Assembly: GCF_963678635.1 (NCBI RefSeq)
Contig: NC_087068.1
Coordinates: 52,910,213 to 52,974,212, forward strand
Length of the DNA: 64,000 nucleotides
Direction: 5' to 3'
DNA from: Symsagittifera roscoffensis
Lineage: Eukaryota > Xenacoelomorpha > Acoela > Convolutidae
The notes beneath the pieces were generated by a model. The model was not told the DNA's origin, made no database searches, and saw nothing but the letters and a program-made list of their open reading frames with translations. Below, one piece after another: positions 1-9,700 of this stretch; the stretch's first letter is position 1, and each line of letters begins with the position of its first letter. The translations under genes were made by a program, and so were the position numbers.

Positions 1-162
1 AATTTAGAAGTAACACCTATGCAATCATACATAGCTGCATATTCAGCAGCGATGATTTCTGGTGAACCAAATTCGTGATTTTAATTCAAATTTGTTTTTA
101 TAACAAAAACAAGATGAAACCATGACTACACGCTCTCAAAGAGATCTCTCACTCGTTTTGAT

Positions 163-303
163 AAAAACAAGTCAGATGGAATAGCTCAGGGAAGGTTTTT
201 TCCGATTCTGATGTAAGACTTGATGTAATGTCTTCGCCGGTATAAAAACAAGTCAGATGTAATAGTTCAGGGAAGGTAACTTGATATAATGTCTTCGCCG
301 GTT
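163..303. repeat. Two-unit tandem repeat
   Basis: Two adjacent units share CAAGTCAGATG, then AATAG(C/T)TCAGGGAAGG and finally TAATGTCTTCGCCGGT. The first unit carries about 17 extra bases in the middle. Read on the minus strand, both units are open and give a repeated peptide with the core FPEL(L/F)HLTCFY. This could be part of an exon with internal repeats, but no splice sites or homology support coding. Confidence 0.75.
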
Positions 304-529
304 TTTGAAATGTTTTTATAGCAATTTCTGGCTTTAAGAAAAGCATATCAAATCTTTCAAAATCTCTGAACTCTCTACATAAAAATTGCCAACTACCCAA
401 CCACTATCTATTGTGAGAATATAAATACAATGCAAAACTTTCGCATCATTCAATTACATAGAAAAGTGCATCAAGACTCAACTTTTCACAATGCAACGAC
501 GTAACCCGCACCGAGCGCCCATGGATCAT

Positions 530-745
530 AATCGACTATATTTGTCATGATATGGTCAGCATCTATAAAATGACAAAATAATCGATTATAATCTTTGAAA
601 ATGGATCATAATCCTAATATATTTTTTGTCAATATAATCCATTATAATTGATTCTAATCCATTTAAAATGGATTATAATCCTAATATTTGTTATGCCAAT
701 AAATTCCATTATTATTAATTATTATCGATTATAATGGATTATTTC
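530..745. repeat. ATAATGGATT-type palindromic word array
   Basis: Dense, degenerate repetition of words such as TTATAATCGATTATAATGG, with ATCGAT and TATAATCC variants. Successive words are near-palindromic, so the array reads alike on both strands. The same words reappear at 1263-1400 and four more times between 42 and 44.3 kb, always next to C/G-rich blocks. Confidence 0.8.
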
Positions 746-914
746 GAGGGGTAATTCATAAAATTTACAATTTTGTTCGAAATCATCTCAATTCTTGTTT
801 AGTGCAGTTGCTACGTAATACGTTTCATAAAATTTTACAATTCAGAAAAAAAAAATTTTTTGTCTCTACTTTTTTAATTCATTGCCGTTTAACACTTCAC
901 TTTACTGTTTTTTT

Positions 915-1190
915 TACCACAAACCCCCTCCCAGTTTATCCCCCCTTCCAGTTGAGCCCCCAGTTTACTAAAGTTGACCCTACACCTTCAGTTGGGGGGA
1001 AGAAATCTTGAGGGGCGAGGAGATGACGCTTGGGTGGGAGTGACCAGTTCCCCGCCGCCCGGTTTATTTACCCCTCCCCCGGTTTATTTAGCCCCCTCCC
1101 GCCCCCGGTTGTTTTACCCATCCTCCCAGTTTACCCTCCCCCTTTAGATGAGAGGGGGGTTAAAAAAGCTTGAGGGGCGAGGGGATGACG
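915..1190. repeat. C/G-rich low-complexity block
   Basis: In otherwise AT-rich DNA this block is rich in runs of four to six C or G. It has repeated phrases such as CCCGGTTTATTTA and two copies of CTTGAGGGGCGAGG (about 1004-1021 and 1170-1185). It lies between two ATAATGGATT arrays. The G runs could form quadruplexes, which is inferred from composition only. Confidence 0.75.
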
Positions 1191-1262
1191 TTGAGACATG
1201 GCATTTAGTAAAAGACATGGCAAAGTTCTGCAAATTTCTCGCAAAACTTGCAATACTTTGCA

Positions 1263-1400
1263 AAAATAATTGAATTTATAATCAGTTATAATGGATTTTA
1301 ATGGATTTAATTTCAAAATTATCGGTTATAATGGATTATCTTGGCAAAAATAATCGATTACAGTAACAAAAATTATGGATTATAATGGATTATATTTGTA
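1263..1400. repeat. ATAATGGATT-type array, second flank
   Basis: More copies of the words found at 530-745, including ATAATGGATTATAATGG. They close off the C/G-rich block on its other side. The array runs directly into a LINE reverse-transcriptase scrap. Confidence 0.75.
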
Positions 1401-1436
1401 CAATGGATGCTATCCCGGACCTGAATTAACTAACAG

Positions 1437-1615
1437 TGCTGATTTTGGAAGAAGAAATTGGCTCTTTTTGAAGATGTTACAAAAGCGTTTGACACAGTTG
1501 ATTATCAAATGTTCTTCTACAAGTTCGAATAAAACGGATTGGTTTAAAAATAAGCTTTCAATTTTTCGAGGTCATAGTTTGTGATTTGTAAGCAGTGCGT
1601 TAGTTATAAGAGTTA
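1437..1615 (+). pseudogene. Non-LTR retrotransposon (LINE) RT fragment
   Basis: In the plus frame through about 1467-1530, translation gives LFEDVTKAFDTVDYQMFFYK. This matches reverse-transcriptase motif A of LINE elements (F-x-D-x-x-KAFDTVDH). The catalytic Asp of the first position and the second Asp are both visible. Further on, after in-frame stops, a segment reads RS-x-FVICKQCVS, which fits the stretch before the next RT motif (RSQFV-type). Three or more stops interrupt about 60 codons, so this is a dead fragment. No YxDD box and no endonuclease domain are present. The family (Jockey, CR1 or RTE) cannot be told from so little. Confidence 0.75.
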
Positions 1616-2985
1616 ATATTCGAACCATAAACAAGAAAATTATTATGTAACACCAAGTTCAGTCCTGCAGTCCTGCGTTTGCTGTTATTTGTTTAAAATT
1701 TAAATAATTTGCTAACAGTCTGCAGACAGAATACGGTAGTACTGTTTGCCGATAACTATGCATAGTATAGCAATATGAGGGCAATAGCAATTTGAAATAA
1801 ATGAAGCAAAGTTGAAATGTGATTTTTGGAGTTTAAGCTCACTGCAAATGGGAATAAATCAGTTGCTTTGGAACTTAACAAAAAATTCAAGGAAAGCTCT
1901 GATAATTACTTAGGCTTAGCAATTGACAAAAAGTGAACTTCAAAGCATATCTATCTAATAAATTTTTGAGAAGAGAAGCTAAATCGGGATGATTTTTGAC
2001 TCAAATTTTTCTTAATACCGCTACTCTGCTCAGGATAACAAAACGGTTTTTAAACCAATTTTTTTAAATTTATTTTAATGACTTATGGCGCAGATAGGAA
2101 AGAGACGTGAAAAATAGAAGAAGCCAGCAATGAATCGTTTGGAGGAGCCGTTTCAAAATAAAAAAGGAACAAATGAAACACTTGGGACTAACAAAAACCC
2201 GTCTGTTTCGAGAAATACATGTATATCAACTTTTTTTAAGCTCAAGGTAAACTCATAAGATGGTTTGTGGAAAAAACTTCAAAAATACTTAAGTAAACTG
2301 CAAAAGAAAATTTTTTCACCCAGACGAAGTTGAGCAGTCGAAATATTTTTTCTACAAAAGCAGAAAAAAAAATCAAAATTAAAAAGAAAAACTAGTACTA
2401 ATAGGTTTTTACAATTGAAAAAAAAGACTCCTCTTGAGGTGTTAGCAATAATTTATGATGCTTTGTACTAATTTTTGTTCCTAAAATAAAAGACATCCAA
2501 CTTTGAGGCAACAGACATACCACATACCACGTAAATTCCCACTACTTTTGTGACCGCGCTTAACTTTTAATTCTAAAATGTTTTGTACCACAACAACAAA
2601 GGTATAACCAAATTGAGTTAGTTCTGGAAACGGAATAAATTGCAGAATTTTTGATAAAAAAGTATAAATATCTGCTTTCAATTTAATTAACAAATCGGCG
2701 CATTTACGACTAGAACGTGTTTACAACAGCAGCCCTTTGTGATCCGCAGTAAAACAGATACAGATTGCAATAACCTGCCAGAAAAGGTCAGACATGCTCA
2801 TTTTTCTATGTTTTATGATTAGTTTCAATTTTATTTGAATTTTTGTTGGATAAAAAAATTGGTTTTTGATTGATTTGAACATACGCTGAACAGGTTTGGT
2901 CACTTTGTAGGTATTGCTTCTGACTGCTCGGCCAACTGGTTTTAATCTTGTTCAATTTATTCGCTTTCATATTCTTGCTGATGAA
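1616..2985. other. Intergenic, no recognisable feature
   Basis: AT-rich sequence with only short open frames on both strands. No repeat shared with the rest of the window and no coding resemblance was seen. Any downstream LTR of the BEL/Pao copy should lie here, but no pair of LTRs could be matched. Confidence 0.5.
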
Positions 2986-3448
2986 AGTTTCTTTGCGTGG
3001 CGACAATCTCCGCCTCAAAGGAAGCGAGCACGGACGCGAATGTCACTGCAGGACGGGTAACATCACCATTCAAAGTTTTAAGTACGGCGGATCGCGTACC
3101 TCCGTCTTTTTCAAAGTTCAACACGGGCTAAAGGATAATTACTAAATAGCCTTGAGTTCCCGTTCTGGAGAGAAAGCCACTTGCTCGCTTATTGAGGCAT
3201 GGCACATACTTGCCTAGACATCGTGACCAGAATGCATTTGCATATGCCTGCGCACACACGGACCGTTTGCTATGGTTCAACTCTTCTTCAAAGCTCAGGG
3301 AAGTGGATGTCGCACTTGGCCGACCAAGCAGGGATTAGTTAGGCGAATTAGCTACCAAGCTATCTGGATCACTGTTTAATAGGGTCAGTGGTCGCACATT
3401 TACAGATTGCTTGACCAAGCAGAAGGTTGTATCAAGTACTCATGGCGT

Positions 3449-3757
3449 TTAAAGTCTCGAGCAGAATTCTCGCTTGCAATTTTTTACTAAACGCTGCCAT
3501 GGACCACCAAGATGTGGCGCACTAGGTGGATTATGTTTCCTTTTTATGCCTTTGTGTACTAAGCGGCTAGGCGCCTGCTGATTCCGAGTTGGACGCATTT
3601 CAACAGTTCGCTCTCGGCGTCCACAATTTTGGAGCCTTCTGGGACAAGATGACCCTCGGCCGGCAATGAGCCTCTCACTACTCATTACACACAAACTGTT
3701 TTCCATGGAAGATTCAGATTTGATATGGACAGCTCGTATCGTCATGCAAATAATCAA
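3449..3757 (-). pseudogene. BEL/Pao integrase core remnant
   Basis: A 102-codon open stretch inside the element starts with CMTIRAVHIK and ends with NPPSAPHLGG-x-WQRLV. In BEL/Pao integrases these blocks read as TRAVHIE and NPPSAPHMGGVWERLV. The middle, where the second catalytic Asp belongs, appears frame-shifted. The DDE glutamate is replaced by Gln. It is therefore catalytically dead even though the frame is open. Confidence 0.88.
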
Positions 3758-5189
3758 AAAGCCCCCTTGCTTCTCTAAGCTCCAAGTGACAATACATCAG
3801 TTGGACCAAATAGTAATTCCGCAGCACCGAAAAGCAGGTTTTTGTTATCCAAAACGTTCTAAAGGGAGATACGTTATCACGGGTTTGATACGTTCTGAAT
3901 TCACCAAGGATTGATCTCAGACGTCTTATGTGGGTTGAATGTCTTATGTGGGCGCATACAATCAAGCGACTGTTGATACTTGAGATGAAGATGGCGAACG
4001 AAAAGATAAAACAGATGGTGAGGACCATCTAGTTACAGAAGATATGTTGCTTCGAAACTGGTTACAACAAGACGCCGAATGTAACCAGTTGAGTATAAAA
4101 GACCTTTTGATGCTAGGAATAGGGAACAGACAGCTATTCTACTAGACTTCTATACGGATTTGCCGCTGTCAAGCAGTTGGACTTCTGACAACAGAGAATC
4201 GACTTGGAAGAAATGAAAGGAACTTTGCCTTAGTAATTCAAGCTCCAAAGAGTCGAATACAGTTCTATCAGGCGAAAAGAAAAACGCTTATTTAAGGATA
4301 ATTATCAAAACATATACCAAGATGCGCCAGAGCTTAGAAAATGTGAATGTTAACCACTATATGACAGGTTAATCGGCTCCTGCATTTGATTTGTTAGTAA
4401 GTAGAAGAAAGACTCCAACTACAACGACAATTGATTTTTTAGGGCGTGTATTATTTACGTCAACTAGACATGGTTTAAAAGGTTAGAAGTTTTAAAGAAA
4501 CGCGTTCCGTTGCCCAACAGTTTTCCGGAACCGCGTCGGCTGCAATCCTATGTGTACCTGTGTCTGCGGAAGTATCACCGATTTTCAGGTGGTACAACTC
4601 ATCTACTGTTGTTGATTCTAAGTACTCGCTAACACTATTCGCTGCGAAGACAGGTTTCTGGTCATCTGTTCGAAGCCATCGTAAGACAGTTGAACTATCA
4701 GACAGTATGAGATATCTGAATGTTCAAAAACTTTCGAATGTCTTTATTAAGACAAGTAGCCAGTAAAGCGGCTTGCTCTTCAAGTTTGCGTGAAGAAATG
4801 CTTTTCATCTGTGCCACAAAAGTCTTTCCAAACAGGATACCAATCTCTGTCTCCTGGGATATTGACAGAAGATCACACAAAATCCCAACCGCGCAGAAAA
4901 ATATTCACGCGAATTGTCGCCAAACATTGGTATTTCTACCATGTTCAAGGACGCACTGAAGTAAGCGCGAGGAATATTCACTTTTCGTAGCAAAAGTAAG
5001 ACTGAATGCCACTGCAAAAATTTACCTATAATGTCATCAGGTAAAGAATCATCTCATTCATGGTTTTTAAGACGCCAAACTTGCTTTAACAGAAGGCGGG
5101 ATTGCACAATAAAAGGCGCCACAAGACCATGGGGTCGAACACTGATGACACAAAACTAAGTACGGTTCATTTTGTGATCTTTCTCTGCA

Positions 5190-6000
5190 GCTCACGACTT
5201 AACCCTCGAACTAATACCAGGGTATTTTATGTAATCCAATGACAGACCTAAGACATGCGACGAGCTAACGGGACAGAGTAGTGTTTCTTTAGCAGTTTCG
5301 ACCTTTTTATGATTCAGGTTTAGCTTTCTTGAGATCGCAGAAAAACTATTGATAACTTTGGTCAATTTGAATCTTCTGCAAAGCCTCCTAACCAGATCTC
5401 CACCTAACGGCTTGTTCAGCATTCGGCATGGAACCCACGTGGTCATCTATATAGCATTTTTGCAAACAGTTGCTGCCGTTTCAAGATAATCGAACATATT
5501 ATCCTTAACTGTCTGCTATAGTTCAAAATTAGCACACTTAGGCGAGTCACCTGCTCCAAATATATGACGGGTGTTTTGATATATCATCACTTCTCATATT
5601 GGGTCTCCCAGCGTCAGAAAAATCAAAGATTATTGGTCTCTGGGAAGGGCTCTGGGTTGGAGAACATTCCCTCGATAACTGCGGGTTTTGACTATTAATG
5701 TTGACGGAAAATGAGAAGGACAAATAGCAGGTTTAGCAACAATACTGGACCATGAAAAAGCGACTTGTTGAGCGAAAACCCATGAAAATTGGAAGCTCCG
5801 TTCAACCATCTTAGTTACTTTCCGGGTTTGTTTGGGTTGATGGCAAGGTGGTGCAGTAGGTACTACTCACCTTTACTGCGCGTTTTTGAGTCATGCAGTT
5901 CAACTTGAAGGTTATAACCCCTTTTCAAGATAGTCAGATGTTGTTTTCTGATGATGAAGGCTCAGAAAATTGTCTACTCTATTGACTTGAGCTGCACAAG
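5190..6000 (-). pseudogene. BEL/Pao reverse-transcriptase remnant
   Basis: Reading the minus strand across several frames gives the fingers segment around NPNKPGK, the palm segment YQNTRHIFGA followed by DSP-KCANFEL, the YIDD box (5453-5442) followed by HVGSMPNAEQAV, and the thumb segment KLTKVINSFSAI. Only the last 84 codons (5446-5192) stay in one frame. The preserved YIDD box shows the copy is not extremely old, but it cannot be expressed as one protein. Confidence 0.9.
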
Positions 6001-6785
6001 TGCGAAAAAACAATTGTTCGGCAATTTCACACTATCGTCTGCCTAAAGCATTTCGGCTGAATAACTGACATCGTCTTGTTTCATTTATTGCGCTTTCAAA
6101 AAAGCTATAGGCTCTTTTATTGGCTGATGATCTGGCATCGCTGGTTTTATATGTACCAGATTACTCACTTTTTTTAACTTGACTTCACCTGATCAGATAG
6201 AGTTACAGCCTCGATGTTAGATTTAGTGCAAGTGGAGATTGAACCAGTTGTGGACGGTGAGTGACCGCTCAAAACCGAACCAACACGTAAACGGACAGCT
6301 AGAGGCAAATTTTGATCCCGGCCTAAAAATTACTCTTAAGGTGTGATGAAAAAGAAGACTTCTTAGCCTACATTTCGATTAGTTCTACATCTGAATATTT
6401 TAAGACAGACTACATCTTAAAGCAAAGCCACATCAAATGTTTCCGATCCATTATTGAGGGTTCCTCGTACTTAAATGGAAACTTCGAAAAAATGGAATCA
6501 GCAGTTTCTGAAGTTACGGTAAGCTGAGCTGCCTGCCTATGACCTAATCCTGAAGTTTTGATTCCATCGACGGTTTATTCAAATCTTGTGCTTTAATACT
6601 GAGGCATTTTGCAAAGCTTGACGACATGCACGAAAAGCTGCAAGCACAGTCCCACAAAACCAGCTCAAAACAAGTACTGGTGCCAGTAACGGAGACCTCC
6701 AACTCTATCACAGGGAGAAGACTTTTATGGTCACTGAGAGATGCGGAACAAGTCCTCGCCGTCTTGGAAACGTTTTTTGGTACTA

Positions 6786-7167
6786 CTCACACTTTGAATC
6801 TCCTAGTCAGTGGCACATGGTTAAAATTTTGAGAAGAAATCTCAAACAACGCCACCTGTTGTATGTACCTCCTATCAGCTAGAATCAGCTTCGAACAAAA
6901 AGCTGATCTCGGAGTACGAGTTTCCCCATTTATGGCACCAATGTAAATCTTTCCTCTTTCCCTTCGTAGGAGAAGAGTCTGCCAAAAATTCAACTACAGT
7001 CAAAAAGTACGAGTTTTATATGATTCAAGGAGTCTGCTGAGCTAACAATCAAGTGCATTGACAGCAAGGCATCCAAAACCAGCTTTATGCTCCATTTGGA
7101 ACTTGCCGAACCTTCAAATTTAAGCTGATTGACAGCTCTTTGACTTATAGTTGATTAGGCTGTTGTC
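6786..7167 (-). pseudogene. ORF127 family, copy 1 (broken)
   Basis: On the minus strand from an ATG at 7167 this matches the intact 127-codon ORF at 30360. It keeps the phrases for a GSASSKWSIKLVLDALL-like stretch and the downstream YIQQV segment. Indels and stops interrupt it, for example a stop just after the LFDCS-type position. It abuts the zinc-knuckle end of the BEL/Pao element. Its leader (7168-7500) matches the leader of the copy at 34121 in reverse orientation. Confidence 0.7.
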
Positions 7168-7596
7168 ATGAGGTTGTCAAGAAATAAGGACCAACACAGT
7201 GAATTCACTCAAAAAGTTGTTAAATTTTTTTTGGATACAAGTCCAAAAATCATAACACTTGGGCAACTTTTATGCGCTTGGGTTGGGTTTTTTTTCTGTG
7301 AAGTTTTTGAGTTTCATGCAGTCGTGACAACCAAGAACTCCCTTGTAAAGTTGTGTATTTTTTTACCATTATAATGTACAAAAGAGTGTTTTCCGTCAAA
7401 CTAAAATTCTTTTAAACAAACATTGGATCCATGTTTTAAGATTTAAATGGCTGAATAACACCTGATAATACAAAAATTCTTCCTCACTGTAGATCAATTT
7501 AAGTTATTCAAAAATGACATGCTACTATTAGCTAGAATCAGCTTGCAACGATGGAGCTGATATAGGAGGTTTCAGGCCACATTGAGATCGACTGTT

Positions 7597-7854
7597 CTAT
7601 GTTCCCAGTCTCCAGATACTTGGCATGAATGTAAAAAAAATCCGCTTTCCCTTCATAGGAGAAGAATCTGCCAAAAATTCAACAACAATCGAAAATACGA
7701 TTAATACTCGACTCAAGGACTCTAATGAGCTAACAATCAAGTAAACTGGCAGCAATGGACTCAAAAGCAGCCTTATTCTCCATTTAGAAATAGCCGAATT
7801 AGGTTTCAGCCGATCGACATTTTTTTGACTTGTAACTAAGTTGGCGTTTGCCAT
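7597..7854 (-). CDS. ORF127 family, copy 2 (85 codons)
   Basis: Small ORF starting MANANLVTSQK and continuing through LLLSPLLPVYLIVSSLESL. It is nearly the same as the plus-strand copy at 26911-27201, its partner in the large inverted duplication. After the LES segment it uses a different frame (FLADSSP) from the 127-codon copy (FGRLFSYEGK), so one of the two subfamilies carries an indel. The product is not recognised. It may be a transposon-encoded peptide or a dispersed exon. There is no signal peptide, but there is a hydrophobic middle (LLLSPLLPVYLIV). Confidence 0.45.
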   Translation of the reverse strand: MANANLVTSQKNVDRLKPNSAISKWRIRLLLSPLLPVYLIVSSLESLSRVLIVFSIVVEFLADSSPMKGKRIFFTFMPSIWRLGT

Positions 7855-8639
7855 GTGCTTTGTTTTTTATATTTTTCCCGACTGCTACCTTTTTTTTGAA
7901 AGATATATAAAGACAAACACAGTGACTTCACTCAATAATTTCTTGTATCAATTTTGAATATATGTTTGAAAATCACCGCATCTCGGCAATTCACAAAAAG
8001 ATCATAATTTTTGCGCACATGCAAAATTATCGATACTTTTCGATATCTTTTTTAAAAATTGAAAACTTTATTCGCACATTTTTCAAAAAAATTCTATGAA
8101 TGTGCTCGAGCTGGTTTTTTAACTGTCAAATTTCGATTTTTTATTTAGCCGTTTTCACCAAATTATGTAAAATTAGTTAAAATGATTTGATGACCTTAGT
8201 TAAATTGTAGAAAAAATATACTTTTTAAGACCTTTCTTGGTCAAGTTATGGGTTTTAAAGATGGCCTGCTGGGCCGGTTCAGTATAATTATTGCTTGACA
8301 TGTTTCGTGCTATTGACGTGAAAGTGGATATCTAATCAGTTGTAGACATCTATCCAAATTCACTAGAGGCTTGCTTTTAGATCTATGTAATACTTTGCTA
8401 TATGCTACTTAATTCAAGTTGTTCTCACGTAGCATGTGGGTGATGTTTTTCACAAAAAAAAATTCTGAAAAAAATGTGAGCAAACAGTAACCTCTAGAAC
8501 TTAAACGACAGTCTGAGAATTCAGTGCTTTGTTCTGACATGCACAGTGCGTTTTCTTTCAGAAGCAACGTAATTTTTTCACAATTTTCGACAAAAATGAG
8601 TAATCTGAGGTTCAAGGCTGCTCAATGTTTTTGGAACAA
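7855..8639. repeat. ORF127 leader and flank, arm of inverted duplication
   Basis: This matches 26090-26910 in reverse complement throughout. It includes a GTGAAAACGGCTAAATAAAA-like core found again at 50075 and, inverted, near 53800. No coding potential was seen beyond short shadows. Confidence 0.7.
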
Positions 8640-9160
8640 TTCAATTTTTGTTTCTTAGGTATACCGTTTAATTTAATATTGAGTTATAAGCTTGGAAAAC
8701 GAGAGGCAAAAATTGGCTAATTTATGTGGCAGGCAGAAACCATATGTAATGTACTAGGATAAGGCTGACATCCTAAATGTACATTTGAGTTGTATGGAAA
8801 TAGGGCAATTTAATCCATTCCTCATTGACCTTAATGAAACATACTTTAGCAACCTGATTTTTTAAAGATACTAATCCTGAGGCTGGTTGTGTTCAAGTTG
8901 CTAAGTTTTTCAAGGTTTTGCATTTCAATTGCTTAGTAGTCGCTTACTCTTAGCATTTCAAGCTATTGAAAATTACATCGATTTGATTTTTTTCTGATTA
9001 TGATACTGGACACATTTTTTTGGTTTTCAGCCACAAGTTTGTAACCATATCTATACAATTTAGTTTGATTGGGAGAAAACCAAAACGGCATCAACCTGTC
9101 AGGTGGCATCTCCATAAGCAGTTTCTACTCGCGCCCGGTTAAACTCAGAAGTATTATATG
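8640..9160 (+). repeat. Element A 5' flank module
   Basis: A module of about 500 bp opens with TTGAGTTATAAGCTTGGAAA and ends at the CGCGCCCGGTT motif. It recurs at 20697-21170 in the same orientation and at 25630-26090 inverted. In every case it precedes the minisatellite-like region of element A. Confidence 0.8.
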
Positions 9161-9700
9161 TTGGATCATATCAGCCGGGGGGGGGGGGTTGATGACCCCC
9201 ATTTATTAACATAGGCTATAAATTATCCGGACATTGCCCTATAAAACAACATAGGCTATAGGTTTTCAATGTATTAAGACAGCAAATAGGTTTCGCAATG
9301 TATTAAGATACCAGGTTTCAGACGTTAATTTTCAGATCTTGTTATTACATACGTTTTTTCGGCGCCCGAATTTTCCAAGTATTAGTATAGTGTATAAATT
9401 TCCCTATGTAATAGAAATTCATTGAAGGGAGTTAAGAACTCGTTGATAGGGTATATATTTCATATTTATTAAGACAGGGAAAAGGTTTCCTAATTAGGAT
9501 TGTAAGGTTTCAGAAGGCAAGTTTCAGAAGGCGCCCGATCTAACTATGTTTTAAGATAGTGTATAGATTTCCAATGTATTAGGATAGCGTGTATATATAT
9601 AACCCTATGTAAAGAGTTAGAATTACAATTTATTAACATAGTTAATAGGTTTCTCAACGTATTAAGATAGGGAATGGTAAAATTTCATTGTGATGGTAAA
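9161..9700. repeat. Degenerate TATTAAGATAGGG minisatellite with GGCGCC motifs
   Basis: Irregular repetition of phrases such as CGTATTAAGATAGGGAA, AGATTTCCNATGTATTAGGA and AATAGGTTTCC, punctuated by G(G)CGCCCGA motifs. A 12-G run sits at 9177-9188. Related sequence lies at 12700-12870, 21170-21490, 25130-25500 (inverted) and as a remnant at 37600-37740. Confidence 0.75.

Larger units (their letters stand above)
2986..6785 (-). mobile_element. Decayed BEL/Pao LTR retrotransposon
   Basis: Minus-strand pol remains lie in the order typical of BEL/Pao. A zinc-knuckle-like and protease segment lies at about 6785-6560; the expected DSGS region reads DCAC. Next come the A17/linker region with a VLSGH segment (about 6340-6020) and the reverse transcriptase (about 6000-5190), with NPNKPGK, YQNTRHIFGA and the active-site box YIDD at 5453-5442. 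The RNase H-like region follows (about 5020-4560), with IPRAYF and KLEEQAALLA. The integrase zinc-binding part lies at about 4000-3790 and the core at 3757-3449 (TIRAVHI, NPPSAPHLGG). The integrase C-terminal domain is at about 3440-3010 (SDPDSL, LLGRPS, KTLNGDVTRPA). Many frameshifts and stops break it. The integrase catalytic Glu is Gln (WQRLV), and no clear second Asp is seen. Gag and LTRs were not recognised. It stops abruptly at an ORF127 copy near 6785. Confidence 0.92.
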
